Assembly (NCBI RefSeq): GCF_002979535.1
Contig: NZ_PCPB01000007.1
Location: 1-64,000, forward strand
Reading direction: 5' to 3'
Source: Brevundimonas sp. MYb52
Lineage (GTDB): Bacteria > Pseudomonadota > Alphaproteobacteria > Caulobacterales > Caulobacteraceae
DNA: 64,000 bases
In this document: positions 24,173-31,123 of the stretch, piece after piece
Numbering within the stretch: the first letter of the stretch is position 1
Layout of the letters: every line of letters starts with the position of its first letter
The notes under the pieces: generated by a model
Databases searched by the model: none
Told to the model about the DNA's origin: nothing
What the model saw: the letters and a program-made list of their open reading frames with translations, nothing else
Translations under genes and position numbers: made by a program

Positions 24173-24652
24173 CTAGTCCTGACGGAAAGCCGCCATGCCG
24201 GTGTCTGGACCGTCGAGGGTGTGGACGATTGGTGCGCCCCAATCGCCCGCGAAGGACTCTCGCAGGGCCTTGACCCGGCGGGCGCCGATCCGGCGTCCCA
24301 ACTCCTCGGTCAGATGGGCGACGATCTTCTGGGCGTCCCGGCGCATGGCCTTGCCCATGGGGGTCAGTTGCACAATGCGGATACGTCCGTCGGTCGGGTC
24401 GTCTACCAGCTCGAACACGCCGCGCTCCACCAGAGAGTTGATGGTCGAGTGCACGGCCTGTCGGGTCAGGCGCAGGCTGCGGGCGATGTCGGCGGGCCGC
24501 ACGACTTCCATCTGGACGTGCATCATCACCATCGACTCGGGCCGGGTCAGATGGGGCCAGCCCGCTTCGCGCAGGCTCATCTGCAGGCTCTCGTCGAACC
24601 ACTCGAAACCGGCCAGCAAGGGCACGATCAGATAGTCGGAATTGAAGATCAT
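24173..24652 (-). CDS. MarR-family regulator, probable controller of the island
   Basis: A 159-residue MarR-type winged-helix protein: helix WFDESLQMSLREAGWPHLTR (about 18-37), recognition helix region MEVVRPADIARSLRLTRQAVHSTINSLVERG (48-78), wing with DDPTDGRIRIVQLT, then a dimerisation helix. MarR proteins bind 16-20 bp pseudo-palindromes and usually release on binding an aromatic or acyl-CoA ligand. A clear paralogue lies at 30.5 kb, sharing the WFDE-LQ and GW-L-R signature. Sites of the right kind (TGTCAA-N5-TTGACA) occur immediately downstream of its own gene and throughout the island. It follows an acyl-CoA dehydrogenase gene by 95 bases on the same strand and may be co-transcribed with it. 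Confidence 0.88.
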   Translation of the reverse strand: MIFNSDYLIVPLLAGFEWFDESLQMSLREAGWPHLTRPESMVMMHVQMEVVRPADIARSLRLTRQAVHSTINSLVERGVFELVDDPTDGRIRIVQLTPMGKAMRRDAQKIVAHLTEELGRRIGARRVKALRESFAGDWGAPIVHTLDGPDTGMAAFRQD

Positions 24653-24747
24653 GTAGGGACTCCCAAGCCGACCTTATGCCGTTGCTGCGCGCGGCGCGCC
24701 AAGCGGAATTTGGTCGCCCAAATCGCGCAAGGGTGGTGCGCTGCTGC

Positions 24748-25899
24748 CTACAGGGTACGGGCGATCAGCAACTTCATGACTTCCGAGGCGCCGCCGTGGA
24801 TCGTGTCGATGCGGGCGTCCTTGTAGAGCTGGGCGATCGGATATTCGTTCATGTAGCCGTAGCCGCCGAACAACTGCAGGCAGCGGTTGACCCCGTCCAG
24901 CTCGGTTTCAGTGATCCACAGCTTGGCCATCGAGGCGGTGGCCGCGTCCAGTTCGCCGCGGATCAGCTTTTCGGTGCAGGCGTCGATGAAGCTGCGGGCG
25001 ATGACGGCCTTGGTCTTGATGTCGGCCAGGGTGAACTGGGTGTTCTGGAACTCCATCAATGGCTTGCCGAAGGCGTGGCGCTCGCGCGTGTATTCGACCG
25101 TCAGCTTCAGTGCGCGTTCCAGAATCGCCAGCCCCATGGCGGCGATGCCGAGGCGTTCTTGCGGCAGCATCTGCATCAGTTGACCAAAGCCCTTGCCCTC
25201 GATTTCGCCGACCAGGTTGGAGGCGGGAACGCGGACGTCCTCGAAGAACAGTTCGGAGGTGTCCTGGGCGGCGCGGCCCATCTTGTCGAGGTTGCGGCCG
25301 CGCACGAAGCCGGGCCGGTCGCCCTCGACCGCGATCAGGGAGATGCCGCGCGAGCCGTTGTCCGAGGTGCGGCAGACCACCAGAATCAGGTCCGCCGTCT
25401 GGCCGTTGGAGATGAAGGTCTTCTGGCCGTTCAGCACCCATTCGTCGCCGTCCAGACGCGCGCGGGTGCGGATTCCCTGCAGGTCCGAGCCCGTGCCCGG
25501 TTCGGTCATGGCGATGGCCAGGACGATCTCGCCCGAGACCACGCCCGGCAGCCATTTGGCCTTTTGCTCCTCAGTGCCGAAGGCGATCAGATAGGGGGCG
25601 ATGATCATGTTGTGCAGCGGCACGCCCCAGCCCTCCATGCCACGCGCGCCGAACTCCTCTATCAGGACGCGCTCGTGACGGAAGTCGGCGCCCATGCCGC
25701 CGTATTCTTCTGGAACCGACAGGCCCAGGAGGCCGAACTCGGCGCCCTTGGTCCACATGTCGCGCGGGACGATCTTGTTTTGGTTCCAGCTCTCGATTGT
25801 CTCGGTCGGGCATTCGGCGTCGAGGAACTTGGACAGACCCTCGCGGAACAGATCGACGTCTTCCTGGGTGTAGGCGGAGGGACCGGCGTGGGCGCTCAT
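24748..25899 (-). CDS. Acyl-CoA dehydrogenase, LCAD/LvaC-like
   Basis: A 383-residue acyl-CoA dehydrogenase: EEYGGMGADF, the FAD motif IAMTEPGTGSDLQGIRT, TFISNGQ, then LPQERLGIAAMG and YTRERHAFGKPLMEFQ, QLFGGYGYMNEYPI, and a C-terminus IHGGASEVMKLLIAR. The C-terminal position that carries the catalytic Glu in medium-chain enzymes is Gly (HGGAS), as in long-chain-type enzymes, whose base lies in another helix (likely the Glu of LPQERL). It diverges from a kinase/small-DUF operon across an operator. This pairing matches lvaC with lvaAB of Pseudomonas putida, where the dehydrogenase homologue acts on 4-phosphoacyl-CoA. Start taken at 25899; an in-frame ATG at 25935 is possible and neither ribosome site is strong. 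Confidence 0.88.
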   Translation of the reverse strand: MSAHAGPSAYTQEDVDLFREGLSKFLDAECPTETIESWNQNKIVPRDMWTKGAEFGLLGLSVPEEYGGMGADFRHERVLIEEFGARGMEGWGVPLHNMIIAPYLIAFGTEEQKAKWLPGVVSGEIVLAIAMTEPGTGSDLQGIRTRARLDGDEWVLNGQKTFISNGQTADLILVVCRTSDNGSRGISLIAVEGDRPGFVRGRNLDKMGRAAQDTSELFFEDVRVPASNLVGEIEGKGFGQLMQMLPQERLGIAAMGLAILERALKLTVEYTRERHAFGKPLMEFQNTQFTLADIKTKAVIARSFIDACTEKLIRGELDAATASMAKLWITETELDGVNRCLQLFGGYGYMNEYPIAQLYKDARIDTIHGGASEVMKLLIARTL

Positions 25900-25957
25900 C
25901 GGGGGCTCGCAACTGGAACGGAGGGTAGGTTTCATCCTGTCCCGGTTGCGCGATGAA

Positions 25958-25974
25958 CGTCAATCTATTTGACA
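25958..25974. promoter_or_regulatory. Island operator site (CGTCAA-TCTAT-TTGACA)
   Basis: One mismatch from the consensus palindrome. It lies between the divergent dehydrogenase and kinase genes, 30 bases before the kinase ATG, so it probably overlaps the promoter and controls both directions. Confidence 0.75.
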
Positions 25975-26004
25975 AAGATCGACCGCTTCGGTCATCCATT
26001 CCAC

Positions 26005-27036
26005 ATGTCCGCATCTCAACCCGCATCCGCATCCGACCCGGCCGAGTTCGTGCTGGCCCGGCTTGACGCCTTGGCGTCGGCGCTGGCGCCCGGCGGCGTC
26101 CACGCCAAGGGCCTGCGTCGCCTGACCGGCGGCGCCAGTCTGGAAACCTGGGCCTTCGACATTGAAGGCGAGGGCGGCTCGCGTCCCCTGATCCTGCGTC
26201 GTCGCGGCGGGGGCGGCGAGGCCGAGGTGTTCGAAACCTCTCTGCCTTTGCCGGTCGAGGCCCGACTGCTGAGGGCGGCGGAGGAGGGCGGGGTTCCTGT
26301 CGCTCGTCTGGTCCGCGACTGCGCCGAGGCCGATGGTCTGGGCGAGGCCTATGTGGTCGAGCGGGTCTGGGGCGAGACCCTGGGTCGTCGCATCGCCGCC
26401 GATCCGGCCTTCGCCCCGGCGCGCGCGATTCTGGGCCGCCAGTGCGGCGAGGCTTTGGCGAGCATTCACGCCATCGATCCGGCGGGCCTGCCGCCGCTGG
26501 AGGTTCAGGACGGCCGGGCCGTGCTGGACCGCTATGCCGATATCTATCGCAAGAGCAGCGGCCCGCGCCCCGTCATGGAGGCGGCGCTGAAGTGGATGGA
26601 GGCCCGCCTGCCGACGCCGGTTCAGCCGCGTCTGGTGCACGGCGACTTTCGCAACGGCAATCTGATGGTTGATCCCGAGGACGGCCTGACCGCCGTTCTG
26701 GACTGGGAGCTGGCCCATCTGGGCGACCCGGCCGAGGACATGGGCTGGCTGTGCGTCAACAGCTGGCGCTTTGGCGTCACGCATCATGTGGTCGGCGGCT
26801 TTGCCGATCTGGAGGCCCTGTTGGACGCCTATCGCGACGCGGGCGGCGAGCCGCCATCGGTCGAGCGCGTGCGCTTCTGGCAGGCGGTGGGCACCTTCAA
26901 ATGGGCTGTGGTGACGATGATGATGTACCGCACCTTCGCCTCGGGCGCGTCGCGCTCGGTCGAGCGCGCTGTGATCGGCCGGCGGCTCAGCGAATGCGAA
27001 GTCGATCTTCTGGCTCTGATGGAGGCGTCGCGATGA
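26005..27036 (+). CDS. APH/ACAD10-11-type kinase (LvaA-like)
   Basis: A 343-residue phosphotransferase of the APH/choline-kinase fold. The catalytic loop is LVHGDFRNGNLMVDP (near 213-227), followed by VLDWELAHLGDPAEDMGWLC with the metal-binding Asp. A TGGASLETWAFD nucleotide-loop-like motif lies near residue 36. In humans the same domain is fused to acyl-CoA dehydrogenases ACAD10/11, and in P. putida it is the free LvaA; both phosphorylate the 4-hydroxyl of 4-hydroxyacyl-CoA. Here it heads a four-gene operon with four-base overlaps (DUF6285-like, HMG-CoA-lyase-like, SDR) and diverges from an acyl-CoA dehydrogenase. Antibiotic resistance is very unlikely in this setting. No clear Shine-Dalgarno precedes ATG 26005. 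Confidence 0.87.
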   Translation: MSASQPASASDPAEFVLARLDALASALAPGGVHAKGLRRLTGGASLETWAFDIEGEGGSRPLILRRRGGGGEAEVFETSLPLPVEARLLRAAEEGGVPVARLVRDCAEADGLGEAYVVERVWGETLGRRIAADPAFAPARAILGRQCGEALASIHAIDPAGLPPLEVQDGRAVLDRYADIYRKSSGPRPVMEAALKWMEARLPTPVQPRLVHGDFRNGNLMVDPEDGLTAVLDWELAHLGDPAEDMGWLCVNSWRFGVTHHVVGGFADLEALLDAYRDAGGEPPSVERVRFWQAVGTFKWAVVTMMMYRTFASGASRSVERAVIGRRLSECEVDLLALMEASR

Positions 27037-27401
27037 TCGAGGGACCGCGCAAGGACGAACTTCTGGAGGCGACGCTCGCCTGGCTGGAAGGGGCGCAGAC
27101 TTCGGCTGACGGCTTCCACCGCAAGGTGGCGGCCAACGCCCTGGGCATCGTGTCGCGTGAACTGGCCCAGTGGCCTGACGCCGAGGCCGCCGCCGTCGCC
27201 CGGATGCAGGCCATCCTGGGCCACGAGGGCGACTATGCGACGCTGAACACCGCCCTGGCCGAGGCCTTGCGCGACGGGAGTGTCAACGGCGGCGACGCGG
27301 CGGTCTTTGAGCATCTGCGCCGCACGACCCTGGATACCCTGGCCATCGACCAGCCGCGCTATCGCCACGAACTGACGGAACTGAAAGAGGTCCAACCATG
27401 A
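27033..27401 (+). CDS. DUF6285-like small protein (LvaB-like)
   Basis: A 122-residue, all-helical, soluble protein (RKDELLEATLAWLEGAQ, FHRKVAANALGIVSRELAQWP, ALRDGSVNGG). It is stitched between the kinase and the lyase genes by ATGA overlaps at both ends. Size, composition and position match LvaB, the accessory subunit that P. putida LvaA needs for full kinase activity, and the DUF6285 family as I know it. I infer that it is the partner of the adjacent kinase. No catalytic motif is visible. Confidence 0.78.
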   Translation: MIEGPRKDELLEATLAWLEGAQTSADGFHRKVAANALGIVSRELAQWPDAEAAAVARMQAILGHEGDYATLNTALAEALRDGSVNGGDAAVFEHLRRTTLDTLAIDQPRYRHELTELKEVQP

Positions 27402-28291
27402 CCGAATGGGTCGAGGTTTCGCCGCGCGACGGCCTGCAGAACGAAAAGACCATCCTGTCGACCGCCGACAAGGTCGCGCTGATCGAACGGGCGGTCGCCG
27501 CCGGCGCGCGCCGGATCGAGGTGGCCAGCTTCGTCAATCCCAAGCTGGTGCCGCAGATGGCCGACGCCGAGGCGGTGATCGCCGCCCTGCCGAAACGACC
27601 TGACGTGCGGACCATCGGTCTGGTCCTGAATGAGCGTGGCGCGGGCCGAGCCTTGACCACCAGCGTCAAAGAACTGGGGATCGTGGTCGCCGCATCGGAC
27701 GTCTTCGGCACGACCAATCAGGGCCTGGACGTGGACGCCGGCATCGCCATGGCCGGACGGGTCATCGAACAGGCGCGGGCGGTGGGCCGCGACGCTCAGG
27801 TCACGATTTCCGTCGCCTTTGGCTGCCCTCTGTCGGGCGCGGTTGATCCGGCGCGGGTGGTGGACATGGCTCGGCGTCTGGCCGCCTTTGGTCCGTTGGA
27901 GATCGCCTTGGCCGACACCATCGGCGTGGCGCGTCCGGGCGAGGTTTCGTCTCTGGTCGCGGCGGTGGTCGCGGCCGTGCGGCCCCTGCCGGTGCGGGTC
28001 CATTTCCACGACACGCGCGGCACGGGCGTCGCCAACGCCGTCGCCGCCGTCGCCGCCGGGGCCATGACCGTGGACGCCTCCATCGGCGGCACGGGCGGCT
28101 GTCCCTTCGCGCCCGGCGCGTCGGGCAATGTCGCCACCGAGGACGTGGCCTACGCCCTGAATGGTCAGATGGCGGTCGACATCGACGCCGTCTGCGAAGC
28201 CGCCGTCTGGCTCAATGAAAAACTGCAGCGGACCCGGACCAGCGCCATGACGCGCGCCTGGCAGTCCGCACGCGAAAGGAACCAAGCATGA
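27398..28291 (+). CDS. HMG-CoA lyase-like enzyme
   Basis: A 297-residue TIM-barrel of the HMGL/DRE family: VEVSPRDGLQNEK at the N-terminus (metal Asp and catalytic Arg), ASFVNPKLVPQMADAE, VRVHFHDTRGTGVANA (metal His residues) and the flexible-loop Cys in GGTGGCPFAPGASGNVATED. These are the signatures of 3-hydroxy-3-methylglutaryl-CoA lyase, which splits HMG-CoA to acetyl-CoA and acetoacetate. In this island a related 3-hydroxy-3-methylacyl-CoA from a branched (isoprenoid-like) or methylated ring remnant is a likely substrate. It is translationally coupled on both sides. Confidence 0.9.
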   Translation: MTEWVEVSPRDGLQNEKTILSTADKVALIERAVAAGARRIEVASFVNPKLVPQMADAEAVIAALPKRPDVRTIGLVLNERGAGRALTTSVKELGIVVAASDVFGTTNQGLDVDAGIAMAGRVIEQARAVGRDAQVTISVAFGCPLSGAVDPARVVDMARRLAAFGPLEIALADTIGVARPGEVSSLVAAVVAAVRPLPVRVHFHDTRGTGVANAVAAVAAGAMTVDASIGGTGGCPFAPGASGNVATEDVAYALNGQMAVDIDAVCEAAVWLNEKLQRTRTSAMTRAWQSARERNQA

Positions 28292-29052
28292 CCCAACTGA
28301 CCCACGGAGGCCGCGTGGCCCTGATCACCGGCGCTTCCTCGGGCATAGGAGCCGAGTTCGCTCGCGTCCTGTCGCGCGGCGGGGCCAGGGTGGTGCTGGC
28401 CGCGCGCCGGGCCGACCGTCTGTCCGCCCTGGTCGCCGAGATCGAGGCGGCGGGCGGTCAGGCCCTGGCCGTGTCGATGGACGTGTCGGACGAGGCCTCG
28501 GTCATCGCCGGTTATGACGCCGCCGAGGCCCATTTCGGCCTGGTCGACACGGTCATCGCCAACGCCGGGGTCAACGCTGACGGCCCGGCTACCGAACTGT
28601 CGATCGAAGAGTTCGATCAGATCCAGGCGGTCAACAGCCGCGGGGTCTTCCTGACGGCGCGCGAAGGCGGGCGGCGCCTGCTGGCCAGCGGCAAGTCCGA
28701 CCGGGGGCGCATGGTCATCCTGGCCTCGATGGGCGGCCTGCACGCCCTGACGGGTCTGGTCGCCTACTGCGCGTCCAAGGCCTCGGCGGTCATGCTGGGC
28801 CGGGCTCTGGCCAATGAGTGGTCGCGGGCGCGCATCAGCGTCAACGTCGTCTGCCCCGGCTACATGCTGACCGACATCAACGAGGAGTGGTTCACCAGCG
28901 AGGCGGGCCAGAAGATGATCTCCAAGCTGCCGCGCAAGCGCCTGATGCCGATCGACGCCCTGTCGCCGACCATCAGCTATCTGACGTCCGACGCCGCCGC
29001 CTACGCCACCGGCGCCGTGATCCAGATCGACGATGGGCAGCACATCGACTGA
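28288..29052 (+). CDS. Short-chain dehydrogenase/reductase
   Basis: A 254-residue classical SDR with the cofactor motif TGASSGIG (about 15-22), NAG at the end of strand 4, a catalytic Ser in VILASMGGLH, and YCASK as the active-site Tyr/Lys. The ARRADR stretch after strand 2 points to NADP(H). By position it corresponds to an oxidoreductase that makes or uses a hydroxyacyl-CoA, such as the reduction of a 4-oxoacyl-CoA before phosphorylation (the job of LvaD). Last gene of the kinase operon, ATGA-coupled to the lyase gene; a terminator follows. Confidence 0.88.
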   Translation: MTQLTHGGRVALITGASSGIGAEFARVLSRGGARVVLAARRADRLSALVAEIEAAGGQALAVSMDVSDEASVIAGYDAAEAHFGLVDTVIANAGVNADGPATELSIEEFDQIQAVNSRGVFLTAREGGRRLLASGKSDRGRMVILASMGGLHALTGLVAYCASKASAVMLGRALANEWSRARISVNVVCPGYMLTDINEEWFTSEAGQKMISKLPRKRLMPIDALSPTISYLTSDAAAYATGAVIQIDDGQHID

Positions 29053-29076
29053 TCGCGCCGAAGGGCGGATCGGAGG

Positions 29077-29099
29077 AGGGGCCTGGCGGGCCCCTTTTT
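29077..29099 (+). terminator. Terminator of the kinase/lyase operon
   Basis: AGGGGCC pairs with GGCCCCT around a five-base loop, followed by a T run. Confidence 0.8.
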
Positions 29100-29113
29100 C
29101 GTGGGCGGTCCAT

Positions 29114-29140
29114 AAAAAGAGGGGGCCGCGAACGGCCCCC
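29114..29140 (-). terminator. Terminator of the 29.2-kb monooxygenase gene
   Basis: On the minus strand GGGGGCCG and CGGCCCCC pair around a tetraloop and run into TCTTTTTATG, 32 bases past the stop. Confidence 0.8.
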
Positions 29141-29171
29141 GAGTGGAGAGTTTCGGAGAAGTCGTCGCGGC

Positions 29172-30413
29172 TCAGGTCAGCAGCGAGTTCGGCGCCAGGC
29201 CAACCATAGAGCGGCCGTGCAGTTCGGTGGACACGTCCATGTCGTAGACGATGTGGCTGGCCATGACCTCGATGTCGCGCAGGATGCGCTGCATCGGATT
29301 GTCCATGGCGTAGATGCCCGAACCCGACGACTCGCAGCAGGTCCGCACGGCATCCAGGCACTGGCTGACGGCATAGGCGATCTGGGCGCGCAGGCGCAGG
29401 CGATGCGGCAACTGCTCCTCGTCGCTCAGCGCCGACAGGGTCAGGTTCTCGTCGGCCGCCTGACGGATCGACAGTTCCGCCGAGCGCACCATCAGGTCGG
29501 CGCGGGCCAGACGCATCTGGGCGGCGGGCTTGTCCACCTGGGTCGACTGGCCGCCCATCTTGGTGTGCACCGTCAGGCGCTGACGGCCCAGTTCGACCGC
29601 CGCTTTCGCTGCGCCGACCGAGGGCAGGGCCGCGGTGACGCACAGCTGCGGCAGCATGGGCGCGGCGTATAGCGGGTTGTCGTGGAGGCGCGAGCCGTTG
29701 CCCCGGCCGGTGCGAACTTCGGACACCACGAAGCTGTAGGCCTCGGGGATGAACAGGTCCTCGGCGACGATGTCGTTGGAGCCGGTGGCGGCCATGCCGC
29801 TCATGAACCAGGTGTCCAGCACCTTCACGTCTTCGGCGCGCGCCAGCATCATCCGCACGACGGGGGGCTTGCCCTCGCCCATGTCCTGCATGGCGTTCAG
29901 CATGACCCAGTCGGCGTGCATGACGACGGTGCCGAACTTCCAGCGGCCCGAGATGCGGAAGCCGCCGTCCACGGCCACGGCCTTGCCCGGAGGGGCGGCG
30001 ACGCTGGGGGCGATGACATAGGGGGTGCGGCCCCAGACCTCGGCCTGGGTCTGCTCGGGGAACTGGGCGATCAGCCAGTTGTGTTCGGCGGCGAAGCTGG
30101 CCGTCCATCCGGTCGAGGGGCAGGCCTCGCAGATCGCGAGGGTGGCGTCGATATAGGCTTGGGGGGCGAACTCCAGCCCGCCGAAGCGACGCGGCACATA
30201 CATGTAGAAATAGCCGGTGGCGCGCAAAGCGTTCCACACCTCGTCCACCGGGCGGCGCAGGCGTTCGGCCTCGGCGGAGGCGGCGGCTATCATGGGCTTC
30301 AGCGCCGCGATCCGCGCAGTCAGCTCGGCTGGAGTCAGGGCGGCGACCGCCTCGGGCGTCAGAAAATCGTTGCCGGCAGGAATACGCCGGTCCGCGAGCG
30401 TTTCGCTCGTCAT
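29172..30413 (-). CDS. HsaA-like flavin-dependent monooxygenase (1)
   Basis: A 413-residue protein with the acyl-CoA-dehydrogenase fold but the signature of group D flavin monooxygenases (HsaA, HpaH C2-type). It shows YVPRRFGGLEFAPQAYIDATLAI, CPSTGWTASFAAEHNW, WKFGTVVMHADWVM, MAATGSNDIVAEDLFIP and a C-terminal MDVSTELHGRSMVG. These enzymes take reduced flavin from a separate reductase and hydroxylate phenolic rings. A matching reductase is encoded at 17.4 kb under the same kind of operator. ATG 30413 has AAGGGAGG eight bases upstream. It diverges from the MarR gene across the operator at 30464. A true dehydrogenase role is less likely because the catalytic Glu region is not conserved. Confidence 0.87.
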   Translation of the reverse strand: MTSETLADRRIPAGNDFLTPEAVAALTPAELTARIAALKPMIAAASAEAERLRRPVDEVWNALRATGYFYMYVPRRFGGLEFAPQAYIDATLAICEACPSTGWTASFAAEHNWLIAQFPEQTQAEVWGRTPYVIAPSVAAPPGKAVAVDGGFRISGRWKFGTVVMHADWVMLNAMQDMGEGKPPVVRMMLARAEDVKVLDTWFMSGMAATGSNDIVAEDLFIPEAYSFVVSEVRTGRGNGSRLHDNPLYAAPMLPQLCVTAALPSVGAAKAAVELGRQRLTVHTKMGGQSTQVDKPAAQMRLARADLMVRSAELSIRQAADENLTLSALSDEEQLPHRLRLRAQIAYAVSQCLDAVRTCCESSGSGIYAMDNPMQRILRDIEVMASHIVYDMDVSTELHGRSMVGLAPNSLLT

Positions 30414-30463
30414 GTTTTTATCCTCCCTTGTGGGAGGTCTAGTTCGCGGCCTGGCGGAATGAA

Positions 30464-30480
30464 TGTCAAGTAAGTTGACT
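30464..30480. promoter_or_regulatory. Island operator site (TGTCAA-GTAAG-TTGACT)
   Basis: Near-perfect palindrome, one mismatch, between the divergent monooxygenase and MarR genes. It is well placed for control of the oxygenase and autoregulation of the MarR gene. Confidence 0.75.
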
Positions 30481-30542
30481 AAAAATCGACATCACGCCGT
30501 TTTCGGGCTTCCTTCCGGCGCGCGGGGCGGCGACACTGCAGC

Positions 30543-30995
30543 ATGACTCGTTCCCTGCTGATGCTTGATCTGGTGCGCACCGTCTACTGGTTTGACGAAC
30601 AGCTGCAGTCGCGGCTGGACGCCAAGGGCTGGGGCAAGCTGAGCCGGACCCAGTCGCTGGTCCTGGTCAACGTCGCCAACGGCGAGACACGGGCGGCGCG
30701 CATGGCCGAGAACCTGGGAATCTCGCGTCAGGCCATGAGCCAGTTCCTGGCGGAAATGGTCGAGAACAAGCTGGTCGAACTGGTTCCTGATCCGGCCGAC
30801 CGCCGGGCGCGCATTGTGCGGTTCGCCCCCGAAGCCCACGCCATCCGCGACGACGCGCAGAAGATCCTGCGCGATCTCGAGGCCGAGCTGGAACTGGCCG
30901 TGGGGGCGGAAGGACTGGGCGTGATGCGCGAGGGCCTGCGCACCTTCCTCGGCGGTCTGGACGAACGTTCGGCTGCGGAACTGGAAACGGCTTAA
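30543..30995 (+). CDS. MarR-family regulator, second island paralogue
   Basis: A 150-residue MarR protein: helix VRTVYWFDEQLQSRLDAKGWGKLSRTQSLVL, recognition part MAENLGISRQAMSQFLAEMVENKLVEL, wing VPDPADRRARIVRF. It shares the WFDE-LQ-GW-L-R pattern with the MarR at 24.2 kb, so the two probably arose by duplication and read similar sites. Operator copies flank the gene on both sides, 63 bases before the ATG and across its stop codon. It likely regulates its own gene, the divergent monooxygenase and the downstream racemase-thiolase-FadJ operon. Confidence 0.88.
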   Translation: MTRSLLMLDLVRTVYWFDEQLQSRLDAKGWGKLSRTQSLVLVNVANGETRAARMAENLGISRQAMSQFLAEMVENKLVELVPDPADRRARIVRFAPEAHAIRDDAQKILRDLEAELELAVGAEGLGVMREGLRTFLGGLDERSAAELETA

Positions 30996-31011
30996 GTCAA
31001 ATTTCTTGACA
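30995..31011. promoter_or_regulatory. Island operator site (AGTCAA-ATTTC-TTGACA)
   Basis: One mismatch from the consensus. It begins on the last base of the MarR stop codon and lies 65 bases before a short upstream frame that leads into the racemase-like gene. Confidence 0.75.
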
Positions 31012-31075
31012 AGATTGTTCGACCGGTCGATCACCGTATGACCTCTTCGAGAGGGGCGTGCGGGGAGCGACAGTC

Positions 31076-31123
31076 ATGTTCAGCGACATCTTCGGACTAT
31101 CGGCCAAGGCGCCGGCGCGGTGA
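31076..31123 (+). CDS. 15-residue upstream frame coupled to the racemase-like gene
   Basis: A 15-codon frame (MFSDIFGLSAKAPAR) starts at ATG 31076 with GGGGAG seven bases upstream and stops at TGA 31121-31123. That stop overlaps the GTG start (31120) of the next gene. The downstream gene has no good ribosome site of its own, so its translation may depend on ribosomes finishing this peptide. It could be a translational enhancer, a leader peptide or merely an alternative start gone out of frame. It has no known homologue that I recognise. Confidence 0.4.
   Translation: MFSDIFGLSAKAPAR

Noticed and set aside
26005..27036. Aminoglycoside-resistance kinase
   Set aside because: The APH fold is present, but the coupled DUF, lyase and SDR genes and the divergent acyl-CoA dehydrogenase fit an acyl-CoA kinase.
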